This document shows, in pieces, positions 8,228 through 16,111 of a stretch of DNA of 28,749 bases. This DNA is from JBBRSC01 sp038245795. GTDB taxonomy: Bacteria; Actinomycetota; Acidimicrobiia; Acidimicrobiales; Microtrichaceae. Positions within the stretch are counted from its first letter, which is position 1. Each line of letters opens with the position of its first letter. The DNA is taken from assembly GCA_038245795.1 (NCBI GenBank), contig JBBRSC010000007.1:1-28749 (forward strand), in the 5' to 3' direction. Under the pieces are notes generated by a model, which had not been told where the DNA came from, ran no database searches, and was given only the letters and a program-made list of their open reading frames with translations. Made by a program: the position numbers and the translations under genes.

Positions 8228-9685
8228 TCAGCCCTCGACGCCCTCGATGTCTGGCTGAGTCGCCCGGCCCTGCACCAGACCGATCAGTGTCCGCACACCG
8301 AAGCCGGTGCCACCTGCCGCCGCCTCTTCCGACTGCGCATCGTGATAGGCGGGGCCAGCGATGTCGAGGTGGGCCCATGGGACATCGCCGACGAACTTCT
8401 GGAGGAACAATCCTGCGGTCAACGTGCCGCCGAAGCGGGAACCGATGTTCTTCACGTCAGCGATGATGCTCGCGATCTGGGGCTCATAGATGTCGGGAAG
8501 GGGAAGGTGCCAGAAGCGCTCGCCAGCCCCCTCGGCAGCCGACTCGATCTCGTTGACCAGTTCGTCGTTGTTGCTCAACACTCCAGCGATCCGATCACCC
8601 AAGGCGACGAGACACGCACCTGTGAGCGTTGCAACGTCAACGATGGCGTCGGGTTCGGTTTCGGCTGCCCATGCCAGAGCATCTCCGAGCACGAGTCGAC
8701 CTTCGGCATCGGTATTGAGGACTTCAACGGTGGTGCCGTTGCGAGCGGTGAAGACGTCGCCGGGACGAATGGCGGCACCGCCAGTCATGTTGTCGGTGAA
8801 CGGCATGTAGGAGGTGACGGCGACGGGTGTACGCAGCGCAGCAATGGCACAGGTCGCGGCGGCGACGGCCGCAGCGCCCGCCATGTCGCACTTCATGGTC
8901 ATCATGGCCTCGGCGGGCTTGATGCTGAGGCCGCCTGAGTCGAACGTGATCCCCTTGCCGACCAAGGCCACGTGGCCGATGGCGCCCTCGGGCCGGTGTT
9001 CGAGTTTCACGAATCGCGGCTGCTCGGTGGATCCCTGATTGACCGCGAGAGTTCCCGCCAGTCGTTCCTTGGCGATCTCCTTCGGGCCGAGGACGGTGAC
9101 CTTGAGACCTACTTCTTCGGCGTAGTCAGCGACCCGCTCGGCGGCGACGGTGGGTGTCAGCGTTCCGCCTGGCTCGTTCACCAGATCCCGTGCGAAGCAG
9201 ATCGCGCGGGCGACCGCGAGTCCAGCGACCAGCCCGTCCCGCTCTGTCTTGTCGCCGATCCCGACGATCGAGACCTTGTTCAGCCCCTTCGTCGACGGCT
9301 CGCTCTTGTAGGTCGTGAACGTGTAGGCGCCCAGGACCAAGCCTTCGGCGATCAACTGGATCGCGAGCGCAGGATCGAATCCGGTGGTCACAGTGCCGTG
9401 CAGGAGCGCGGCGGACTTTGATGATCCCGCACCGCGGGCTGCCGCGATCGCTGCCAGGCGCAGCCCGGTTGCGGTGAGTGCCTTGAGGTCGCCGACCCCC
9501 ACGAGCAGCGTGGCGTCCTTGGCGCCACTTGCCAAGAGGACCGTTTCCCCGGGTTTCGCGGCGAAGCCGAGCCGTTCGAGCTGTCGCTTGTCAGGAAGGT
9601 CACCGCCCTTCTCAGACGACGACACCAGGCGGATCAGCAGGCCGGTCGAAGCGGGAAGGGCGCGGGCAAGAGTGACGTTGAGCAC
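8228..9685 (-). CDS. pepA: Leucyl aminopeptidase (M17 family)
   Basis: This cytosolic two-metal enzyme removes N-terminal residues from peptides. The 485-residue length is normal for the family. The variable N-terminal macrodomain-like part ends near residue 165. The catalytic domain shows VGKGITFDSGGLSIKP with metal ligands K244 and D249 and the catalytic K256, then KCDMAG (D267), and NTDAEGRLVLGDAL with D326, E328 and the catalytic R330. The start is GTG at 9685. AGGA lies about nine bases upstream, and the same stretch (TAGGAT, six bases before the GTG) could be a -10 box of a leaderless transcript. The gene is convergent with the repeat-bearing gene at 7456 and divergent from the ABC exporter operon. 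Confidence 0.97.
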   Translation of the reverse strand: MLNVTLARALPASTGLLIRLVSSSEKGGDLPDKRQLERLGFAAKPGETVLLASGAKDATLLVGVGDLKALTATGLRLAAIAAARGAGSSKSAALLHGTVTTGFDPALAIQLIAEGLVLGAYTFTTYKSEPSTKGLNKVSIVGIGDKTERDGLVAGLAVARAICFARDLVNEPGGTLTPTVAAERVADYAEEVGLKVTVLGPKEIAKERLAGTLAVNQGSTEQPRFVKLEHRPEGAIGHVALVGKGITFDSGGLSIKPAEAMMTMKCDMAGAAAVAAATCAIAALRTPVAVTSYMPFTDNMTGGAAIRPGDVFTARNGTTVEVLNTDAEGRLVLGDALAWAAETEPDAIVDVATLTGACLVALGDRIAGVLSNNDELVNEIESAAEGAGERFWHLPLPDIYEPQIASIIADVKNIGSRFGGTLTAGLFLQKFVGDVPWAHLDIAGPAYHDAQSEEAAAGGTGFGVRTLIGLVQGRATQPDIEGVEG

Positions 9686-9727
9686 GGGGCAATCCTACGC
9701 ACGGCGCCCAGTGATCGCGGTGGAGAG

Positions 9728-9764
9728 TTGACCATGACGACAGCATGTCGGTATGATGCCGACA
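9728..9764 (+). promoter_or_regulatory. Promoter and overlapping inverted repeat of the ABC exporter/TetR operon
   Basis: TTGACC (9728-9733), an 18-base spacer and TATGAT (9752-9757) form a strong promoter about 85 bases before the permease start. The inverted repeat TGTCGG (9746-9751), seven bases, CCGACA (9759-9764) encloses the -10 box. This is where a TetR-type repressor would block transcription. The operon's last gene encodes a TetR protein, so self-repression relieved by a ligand is a reasonable inference. Confidence 0.6.
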
Positions 9765-9840
9765 GCCCGTCGATAACAATGCGTTCGATCGGCATCTCCT
9801 CGATCACCGACCGGTGGTCCTCACCTTGGGAAGGTCCAAC

Positions 9841-10926
9841 GTGTTTCTCGCCCTCAGAGACCTGCGTGTCGCCCGCGGTCGTTTCGCCCTCGTCGCCCTC
9901 GTCATCGCGCTCGTTGCGCTCCTCACCACCATGCTCTCCGGGCTCGCCACCGGACTCGTCGATGACGGAATCTCAGGGCTTCGGGGGCTGCCATTGACCC
10001 ATCTCGCGCTCCAGCCGGGGTCGCAGAGCAGTTTCAGCCGCTCGACGCTGACCCAGAGGAACCTGGCGCCCTGGTCCAAGGTCGATGGTGTCGACGCGTC
10101 ACCGATTGGCGTGTCGTTCTTCAACGCCAAACGAGCCAACGGCGAAACCATCGATCTGGCGCTGTTCGGCATCGATCGTGGCAGCTTCCTGGCGCCGCGC
10201 CCGGAGGCGCAGGCAGCCCTCGAGGGCGAACCGGGTCTGGTCCTCAGCGAACAGTTTCAGGCCGATGGACTGAAGGTCGGCGATGCGCTCACCATCGTCG
10301 GCGTGGATCGGACGCTGCCCGTCCTCGGATTCACCTATGGCGGTTCCTACGGCCACGTCGACATTGCCTTTTCGTCGTTGTCCACGTGGCAGGAACTGGT
10401 GTACGGCGATAACGCCAAGGGCCGATTCTCGGCGATCGCCATCCGCGCCACCGATGAGTCCACCTTCGCCGCCACCGATGTTGCCGCGGAGACCACCGTC
10501 GAGTCCAAGGAGGCCGCGTATCAGGGCTCACCCGGATTCGCTGCGGAGACCGCCACCATGGACCTGATCCGGGGCTTTCTCCTCGTGATCTCGGCCCTGA
10601 TCGTCGGCGCGTTCTTCACCGTCTGGACGGTGCAGCGCACCCGCCAGATCGGCTTGTTGAAGGCGCTCGGAGCGTCCAATTCCTATGTCCTCCGTGATGC
10701 GCTCGGACAGTTGGCCATCGTGCTGGTGGCAGCGACGATCGTCGGCGCGGCGGTCGCCGTCGGGCTCGGGAGCCTCATCGGGGGCGGCGTCCCGTTCAGC
10801 CTCAGCTCGGCACCCATCCTCGGATCGACGCTGGTCCTCATCGTGGTCGGGATGGCCGGCAGCCTCGTGGCGATCCGTCGCATCACGAAGGTCGACCCGA
10901 TCATCGCACTCTCATCCGAACACTGA
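9841..10926 (+). CDS. ABC transporter permease, FtsX/MacB-like (DevC/HrtB type)
   Basis: The 361-residue permease has the MacB topology. Helix 1 lies at about residues 13-38, then a large extracytoplasmic domain runs to about 235, and three helices follow at roughly 240-265, 295-320 and 325-350. The stretch between helices 2 and 3, WTVQRTRQIGLLKALGAS, is the usual coupling segment of FtsX-like domains, and the protein ends with ITKVDPIIAL. I chose the GTG at 9841 because GGGAAGG lies just upstream; an in-frame GTG at 9814 has no such site. The ATPase follows 22 bases downstream and the TetR regulator after that. Such sets export haem, lipids, peptides or antibiotics by a mechanotransmission mechanism; the substrate here cannot be read from the sequence. 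Confidence 0.93.
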   Translation: MFLALRDLRVARGRFALVALVIALVALLTTMLSGLATGLVDDGISGLRGLPLTHLALQPGSQSSFSRSTLTQRNLAPWSKVDGVDASPIGVSFFNAKRANGETIDLALFGIDRGSFLAPRPEAQAALEGEPGLVLSEQFQADGLKVGDALTIVGVDRTLPVLGFTYGGSYGHVDIAFSSLSTWQELVYGDNAKGRFSAIAIRATDESTFAATDVAAETTVESKEAAYQGSPGFAAETATMDLIRGFLLVISALIVGAFFTVWTVQRTRQIGLLKALGASNSYVLRDALGQLAIVLVAATIVGAAVAVGLGSLIGGGVPFSLSSAPILGSTLVLIVVGMAGSLVAIRRITKVDPIIALSSEH

Positions 10927-10948
10927 TCCACCTGAAGGAATCGACATC

Positions 10949-11638
10949 ATGAGCCTCCTCCTCGACGACATCACGATCACCGTCCCCGACGGAACCGAAA
11001 CGCTCACCATCCTCGATCGACTGTCTGTCCGCGTCGACGCTGGCGAAGTCGTCGCCGTCACTGGACCGTCCGGTTCCGGAAAGTCCACGCTGCTTGCTGT
11101 TGCCGGCCTGCTGCGCCGTCCCGACTCCGGCACCATCACGATGGCCGGTGTCGACACCACCGAGTTGTCGGCCGCGCAGCTCACCCGCCTTCGTCGTGAT
11201 TCGGTGGGCATCGTCTTCCAGTCGTCCAATCTGTTTCCGTCGCTGACGGCATTGCAGCAGGTACAACTCGTGGCCCATATCTCCGGCCGCCTGAACAGCG
11301 CGGCCACCTCACGGGCAAAAGAGCTCCTCGGATCCGTCGGTCTCGGCGACCACCTCGAGCGCCTGCCCTCGCAGCTCAGCGGCGGCGAGCGCCAACGCGT
11401 CGGAATCGCTCGGGCGTTGATGAACGAACCTGACGTCCTGTTGGCAGACGAACCAACTGCGTCGCTGGACCCCGAGCGTGGCCACGACATCATGGAGCTC
11501 ATGACACGGGAGGCACTCGATCGCGGGGTCGCTACCCTGATTGTCACTCACGACCTGGACCACCTCGACGGAGCGACGCGTCGTCTTCACCTTCGGTCCG
11601 GCCGGGCGGAGGAGTCCACACCCTCCGCTACCGTCTGA
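10949..11638 (+). CDS. ABC transporter ATP-binding protein (MacB/LolD/HrtA type)
   Basis: The 229-residue nucleotide-binding subunit powers the permease encoded just upstream. It has Walker A GPSGSGKST (39-47), Q-loop Gln91, signature LSGGERQ (143-149), Walker B VLLADE (163-168), D-loop ASLD (171-174) and H-loop His201. All catalytic positions are intact. The start is the ATG at 10949, with GAAGGAA eight bases upstream. The frame is open much further upstream, but that part overlaps the permease and is not used. The stop is two bases before the ATG of the TetR gene, consistent with tight co-translation. Confidence 0.96.
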   Translation: MSLLLDDITITVPDGTETLTILDRLSVRVDAGEVVAVTGPSGSGKSTLLAVAGLLRRPDSGTITMAGVDTTELSAAQLTRLRRDSVGIVFQSSNLFPSLTALQQVQLVAHISGRLNSAATSRAKELLGSVGLGDHLERLPSQLSGGERQRVGIARALMNEPDVLLADEPTASLDPERGHDIMELMTREALDRGVATLIVTHDLDHLDGATRRLHLRSGRAEESTPSATV

Positions 11639-11640
11639 CG

Positions 11641-12315
11641 ATGCCGAGGATCGCCGCAAACTCCGTTGCCGAGCATGTCGCTCACCAGGAGGCGGCAGTG
11701 ATCGCGGCTGCGGTGCGCTTGTTCGTGGAGCGCGGGGTGCGTGAGGTGTCGCTCACCGACATCGCCGCAGAGGTCGGTCTCGCCCGAAACTCTCTCTATC
11801 GGTACTTCCCCGACAAGCCGCATATTCTCGCTGCGTGGTTCCGCTCACAGATCGTCGCATTGATCGAGACAGGCAACACGATCGCCGAGGGCAACGAGTC
11901 CCCCAGCGGGCGGCTCGACAAGTGGATCGCGTTCCAGCTCGAGTATCTGGCCACGCCCGCTCATCAGGCCATGATCGGAGCGATCGATGAGATGCAGTCG
12001 TTGCCCGATGAGACCCGACGCGAGATCGGCGCCCGCCACCACGAGCTCTACGCGAGCCTCGAACGGATCGTCTCGGCAGTCATTGTGACGGCATCGCCCG
12101 AGTCGACACCTCTCGAATCGGGCAGCGAGACCGAGAACGACGACGCGTCCGATGGCCGTGCCCGCCGTGACACCTGGGTGATCACGATGCTCCTCACGGG
12201 GTTGCTCGGCAGCGCTGCCGAACTGATCCGAAACGGATCCGATCGGGAACTGGTCACGGCTGAGCTGCTCCGAGCTACTGCCGGCACGGTCGGAGCAACT
12301 CAGTCCGGATCGTGA
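11641..12315 (+). CDS. TetR/AcrR-family transcriptional regulator
   Basis: This 224-residue protein has an N-terminal three-helix DNA-binding domain; SLTDIAAEVGLARNSLYRYF (about 37-56) is the helix-turn-helix with the typical recognition-helix ending. The C-terminal ligand-binding part is helical, with an acidic Ser/Glu-rich loop around residues 155-180 (PLESGSETENDDASDG) that is unusual for the family. It is the last gene of the exporter operon, so it probably represses the operon through the inverted repeat at 9746-9764 until the exported compound or a related ligand binds. Its TGA abuts the stop codon of the convergent gene with no base between them. Confidence 0.93.
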   Translation: MPRIAANSVAEHVAHQEAAVIAAAVRLFVERGVREVSLTDIAAEVGLARNSLYRYFPDKPHILAAWFRSQIVALIETGNTIAEGNESPSGRLDKWIAFQLEYLATPAHQAMIGAIDEMQSLPDETRREIGARHHELYASLERIVSAVIVTASPESTPLESGSETENDDASDGRARRDTWVITMLLTGLLGSAAELIRNGSDRELVTAELLRATAGTVGATQSGS

Positions 12316-12837
12316 TCAGTCCTGTGGTTCGGCTCTGCCCGATCGCAACGACGACATGGCGTCAGCCACGGCTCGCCGGACGCCACCGATCGAATCGATG
12401 GCGGCGCTCCTGGTCTCGGTGAGGTCAACGCCAACCGCGTCGCCGACTCGTTCAACGGTGCGCTTTGCCTCGCCTCGGGCGCGATCAAGCGCGTGGGTCA
12501 CGGCGTCGGAGCGGTCACGGAGTTCCATGCGGCCCAGCGAGGCTTTCACCGATGCGTCCTGGAGCCAGCTGCGACCGGCCTCGATCACGTTGTTCAGCGC
12601 CTTCTGCAGATCCTCTGACGTATGGGCCTCTCGAGCGGCCAACGCGTTCCGAGCAATCGTCAGGTCAAGTTCCATGGTGTTCAGCACTTGGGCGACCTCG
12701 TCGCCGTAGCCATCAGCGCCGTCGCCAGCCTCGTAGGCCTCGGCCGCTGTGCGAACCGCCCGCGCGTCCTCGAGGAGCCGGTCAATTGCCGTGCTGAAGT
12801 TGTCGGGGGTGTTGGAAGGTGTCGTGTCGTTGCTCAT
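12316..12837 (-). CDS. Small helical hypothetical protein
   Basis: I do not recognise a named family. The 173-residue product is hydrophilic and looks almost fully alpha-helical, rich in Ala, Glu, Asp and Arg, without a signal peptide or membrane helix. The N-terminal half (about 15-75) has a regular heptad-like pattern that could form a coiled coil, and the C-terminal half is basic and amphipathic. The ATG at 12837 has AGAGGA upstream at proper spacing. The gene is divergent from the universal stress protein gene. The two share a 207-bp intergenic region that holds the paired boxes at 12950-12988, so both may be induced together. A stress-related structural role is only an inference. Confidence 0.75.
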   Translation of the reverse strand: MSNDTTPSNTPDNFSTAIDRLLEDARAVRTAAEAYEAGDGADGYGDEVAQVLNTMELDLTIARNALAAREAHTSEDLQKALNNVIEAGRSWLQDASVKASLGRMELRDRSDAVTHALDRARGEAKRTVERVGDAVGVDLTETRSAAIDSIGGVRRAVADAMSSLRSGRAEPQD

Positions 12838-12949
12838 CCTGAATCCTCTCATTCGTTTCGGTCCGCTGGTGTGGTGTGTTCCAGCGATCCCAACGAATCC
12901 GGTTGGCGGGTACCCAATGATCTTCACCTGTGAACCGAGAGACACGGAA

Positions 12950-12988
12950 GGGCCGAAGGTCACTCGTCGGGATGAGGTCCTTCGCCCC
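12950..12988. promoter_or_regulatory. Paired DosR-like boxes between the 12837 gene and the universal stress protein gene
   Basis: Two 14-bp boxes lie head to head. Box A at 12950-12963 reads GTGACCTTCGGCCC on the minus strand. Box B at 12975-12988 reads AGGTCCTTCGCCCC on the plus strand. Box starts are 25 bases apart. A candidate -35 (TTGACG, 12991-12996) begins just after box B, so the boxes sit where an activator would contact RNA polymerase. The same arrangement with the same 25-base spacing recurs at 17071-17109. The core resembles the DosR/DevR dormancy box (GGGAC, variable centre, GTCCC). Confidence 0.6.
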
Positions 12989-13044
12989 TGTTGACGATCG
13001 TGGTCCAGTGCAACGATGTCCCACATCGAGGAGTGGAGTGTGTG

Positions 13045-13962
13045 ATGAAGATCGTGGTCGGTATCGACGGGTCATCGGCGTCGCGAGCGGCGCTCCGGCT
13101 TGCACTGGACGACGCGCGCCTCCAAGGAGCCGACGTCGTCGCAGTAGGAGGTTGGCAGCCAGCCGTGTACCCCGTTGGCGGTCTCTACGGCGGCATCACT
13201 GCACAGTCGCCGGATCTCGGGCCGGTGATACGCGCGCGGGTCCAATCGGTTGTCGACGCGATCCACACCGCGGGCGATCCGATCCCGACAATCGAGACGG
13301 GCTGGGGATCGACCAGCGAGCTCTTGATCACGCTCGCGACTGACGCGGACGAACTCGTCGTTGGGACGCGGGGTCGAGGCGGAATCGCGAGCAAAGTCCT
13401 CGGTTCGGTCAGCCACCAACTTGCCAATCACACGCCGTGCCCATTGATCGTCGTTCCCGCTCCCGACACGCCAGCTGAGCAGCCCGAACTCCCGGGGGAT
13501 CCGCCAGGGCGGGACGCAGCCGCACAAAACGTGATTGTGGTGGGAGTCGACGGCTCACCGAACTCGGCCCGGGCATTGGAGTGGGCACTGGCCCGAGCTG
13601 AGCACACCGGTGCCGTGGTGCGGGTGATCCACATCTGGGAGGAGGCTCAGGAATCTCAGGCCGAGTTCATCGAGAACGAGGCACGCCTCCAGCTCGATCA
13701 GATCGTTTCCGCCGTCGAGGTGCCGACCGGTGTCGTCGTGCAGCCGATCCTGCGACGCGGTGCGGCCGCCAGCGTCCTACGCGACGAGATGGCCAACGCC
13801 AACATGCTGGTCGTGGGAGCCCGCGGCCGCGGCGGCTTCCTGGGACTGCTCCTGGGATCCGTGGCACGCGACTGTCTGAATCACACCGAACATCCCGTCG
13901 CGATCATCCCCGACGTGTCGATCGAACACCCAGGTCAGCTCACGAACAAGCAACCGCGGTGA
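13045..13962 (+). CDS. Universal stress protein with two tandem Usp domains
   Basis: The 305-residue cytosolic protein has two Usp domains, about residues 1-140 and 160-300, joined by a Pro-rich linker. Each carries the ATP-binding pattern Gly-x2-Gly-x9-Gly-Ser: GTRGRGG...LGS in the first and GARGRGG...LGS in the second. Each starts with a VVGxDGS strand and loop. Such double-domain, ATP-binding proteins are typical of actinobacteria, and in mycobacteria several belong to the DosR hypoxia regulon. The ATG at 13045 follows GGAG by six bases; a GTG directly before it could also serve. The promoter region holds the paired boxes at 12950-12988, which suggests stress or low-oxygen control. It is convergent with the Pcm-esterase gene, 87 bases away. 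Confidence 0.95.
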   Translation: MKIVVGIDGSSASRAALRLALDDARLQGADVVAVGGWQPAVYPVGGLYGGITAQSPDLGPVIRARVQSVVDAIHTAGDPIPTIETGWGSTSELLITLATDADELVVGTRGRGGIASKVLGSVSHQLANHTPCPLIVVPAPDTPAEQPELPGDPPGRDAAAQNVIVVGVDGSPNSARALEWALARAEHTGAVVRVIHIWEEAQESQAEFIENEARLQLDQIVSAVEVPTGVVVQPILRRGAAASVLRDEMANANMLVVGARGRGGFLGLLLGSVARDCLNHTEHPVAIIPDVSIEHPGQLTNKQPR

Positions 13963-14049
13963 ACCGGCTGAGTGCCCGAGCGACGTACTCGCTGATCTCG
14001 CCACCTCACTGATGGAACGATCCCCGTCCGCCCAGAGCCAGGAGTCCGC

Positions 14050-16089
14050 TCAGAGTCCGAACGGGTAGGTATCGGGAGCGCCCGCCACCTCGTGGGTGGG
14101 CAGGGGGGTCACGGCGGTCGTGGCATCGATCCAGACGTACTCGTCGAACTGAGTGGGGAGCGACGCCTGGAAGTAGTGGCTCTGGAGCTCTGTTTCCGGT
14201 CGGTAGATCACGCCGATCGCACGCTCGAGGCGGGGGACGGCCAACTCCTCGCGGACCTCAGGTCGGGCCGGATCGCGGAGGTGCATCATGAACCCGCCGA
14301 TGCCGGTGTCGTGACAGATACGTTCGTAGCTGTCGGGGTGAGACGGTCGGACCGACTTGATCTCCATCGGGCCACCCCAATCGGTCGCCGCCGCCACCGT
14401 TCCGTGGTCGGTCCCAAACCCCAGGAGGAACGCCGAGGCGCCGAACTCTCGGCGAGCCAGCATCCCCACGTTGTGTTCGCCCCGCGCCCCCATCTCGGTC
14501 GCCGACGCATCCCCGACGTGAGAGTTGTGCTCCCACACAACCACCTTGGCGCCGGGTCCCCGATGCGCTCGGACGAACTTCAACGTCTCGAACATGTGTT
14601 GGTCACGAAGGTTCCAGGAGGCCCGCGATCCTGAGTACATCACCCGGTAGTACCGCTCGGCCTGCGCGACCACCATGGCGTTTTGGGCAGCGTCGACGAA
14701 GTCATCGCTGTTCTGGCGAGCGTCGACGAAGTCGGCGCTGGTTTGGGCCGAGTATTCGAGGCGTCGGCGGAGGAGGTCGGTCAAGGTCGCCACAACTCCC
14801 TCTTCGCATCCGCTGAAGCTGCCGGTGACAACGGCGCGCCCGTAGGCCGCGGGATCATGCTGCCACGGCGTGAGGCACGAGTATCGGTGTCGAGCCACGG
14901 CCGCTGCGTCGGGGTCAATCCCCGCGAGATAGCTCAATACCGCGTCTCGCGAGGTGAACAGGCTGTAGATGTCGAGGCCCGAGAAGCTCACCTGGCGAGA
15001 CGGTTCTTCCAAGGTGGCGTTGTGGTCGCGGAGCCACTCGACGAACGTCGCCACCTCACGATTTCGCCACATCCAGGTTGGGAAACGCGCGAAGGGCTCC
15101 ATGGGAGGGCCCGTCGGCCGGCGATGTCGCACATATGTGTCAATGCGGGCGGCGTCGGGCCAATCAGCTTCGACAGCGACAACGGTGAACCCCTTGCGAA
15201 GGATCAGCTCACGCGTGATGCGCTCCAGCATGCGGTAGAACTCGGAGGTCCCGTGCGAGGCCTCCCCGAGCAGGACCACTGAACAGTCACCGATCCGTTC
15301 GAGGAGCGGCCCGAGTTCAGCATCCGCGATCGATCCGAACGGCTCGGCAACTTCGGCAACGAGTCCCGCGATTCCGTTGGACCGATGCACTGGTGCGGTC
15401 GGAACGATGAGCGCCGGCGGTTCGTCCTGTGGGGTCCACCCCTGCGCGCCGATCAGCGGAACGAAGCGCACCGGTCCGAGGTCCTCCTCGGTGGTCTCGT
15501 CGCCGTGTCGACGGACCCGGACCAATTCCTGACCGCGACTCTCAGGACCGACGGGGATCACGAGGCGACCGCCCTCCGCGAGTTGGTCGAGCAGCGCTCT
15601 CGGCACCGCTGGACCTCCGGCAGTCACGATGATGGCGTCGTAGGGCGCCGACTCGGGCCAGCCCAAGGTCCCGTCGCCGACCACGACGTCGATGTTGAGA
15701 TAGCCGAGGTCGATCAACCTCGCTGCCGCCGCGTCGGCGAGCAACGCGTGTCGTTCGATCGTCACGACGTTGTCGGCGATCTGGCCGAGGATGGCGGCAC
15801 CGTATCCGGACCCGGTGCCGATCTCGAGTACCCGGTCGCCGACCGTCAACTCGGCAGCGTCGACCATGGCGGCCACGATGTACGGCTGCGAGATGGTCTG
15901 GCCCTCGGCGATCGGAAGCGGACTGTCGTCGTAGGCGAACTCGGCGAGGTGCTCCGGAAGAAACTGTTCCCGGGGAACGCTTGCCATTGCATCGAGGACA
16001 CGACGGTTCTTGATCCCCCTGGACGCGATGTCGCGGCTGACCATCTGGGCCCGCCGCGCTGCCATCTCCTGAGGTTCTGATGTTGTCAT
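14050..16089 (-). CDS. pcm: Protein-L-isoaspartate methyltransferase / erythromycin-esterase-like fusion
   Basis: The 679-residue product joins two domains. Residues about 1-225 are a SAM-dependent isoaspartyl methyltransferase, which starts repair of aged proteins: it has QTISQPYIVAAM (64-75) and the SAM loop EIGTGSGYGAA (89-99). Residues about 240-665 are an erythromycin-esterase (EreA/EreB-like) domain with GEASHGTSEFY (275-285), VAVEADWPDA (304-313) and the His-bearing VVWEHNSHVGD. Most such domains in actinobacteria are not proven antibiotic esterases; mycobacterial Rv2030c, in the DosR regulon, fuses the same domain to a phosphoribosyltransferase. A 10-residue tandem duplication (SADFVDARQN, SDDFVDAAQN) lies near residues 447-467. 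The ATG at 16089 is 22 bases after the hydrolase stop, so both genes probably share the boxed promoter at 17071-17109. Confidence 0.92.
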   Translation of the reverse strand: MTTSEPQEMAARRAQMVSRDIASRGIKNRRVLDAMASVPREQFLPEHLAEFAYDDSPLPIAEGQTISQPYIVAAMVDAAELTVGDRVLEIGTGSGYGAAILGQIADNVVTIERHALLADAAAARLIDLGYLNIDVVVGDGTLGWPESAPYDAIIVTAGGPAVPRALLDQLAEGGRLVIPVGPESRGQELVRVRRHGDETTEEDLGPVRFVPLIGAQGWTPQDEPPALIVPTAPVHRSNGIAGLVAEVAEPFGSIADAELGPLLERIGDCSVVLLGEASHGTSEFYRMLERITRELILRKGFTVVAVEADWPDAARIDTYVRHRRPTGPPMEPFARFPTWMWRNREVATFVEWLRDHNATLEEPSRQVSFSGLDIYSLFTSRDAVLSYLAGIDPDAAAVARHRYSCLTPWQHDPAAYGRAVVTGSFSGCEEGVVATLTDLLRRRLEYSAQTSADFVDARQNSDDFVDAAQNAMVVAQAERYYRVMYSGSRASWNLRDQHMFETLKFVRAHRGPGAKVVVWEHNSHVGDASATEMGARGEHNVGMLARREFGASAFLLGFGTDHGTVAAATDWGGPMEIKSVRPSHPDSYERICHDTGIGGFMMHLRDPARPEVREELAVPRLERAIGVIYRPETELQSHYFQASLPTQFDEYVWIDATTAVTPLPTHEVAGAPDTYPFGL
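14681..14740. repeat. 30-bp tandem duplication inside the esterase domain
   Basis: The sequence GCGTCGACGAAGTC occurs at 14690 and again at 14720, within two 30-bp copies. They encode the neighbouring decapeptides SADFVDARQN and SDDFVDAAQN. The frame is kept and the copies have diverged at several bases, so the duplication is not brand new. Confidence 0.75.
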
Positions 16090-16111
16090 GCCAGCGTCTC
16101 TTTCGTTCTGC

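Noticed and set aside
8036..8938. Plus-strand frame with PLRSASG repeats running into pepA
   Set aside because: It is the tandem array in another frame followed by antisense pepA.
11641..12315. Macrolide resistance cluster (exporter, TetR and the erythromycin-esterase domain nearby)
   Set aside because: The esterase domain belongs to a separate minus-strand operon with its own boxed promoter, and its fusion to Pcm points to protein maintenance.
13963..14049. Terminator between the convergent usp and Pcm-esterase genes
   Set aside because: Only short imperfect repeats (AGCGA/TCGCT) are present and there is no T tract.
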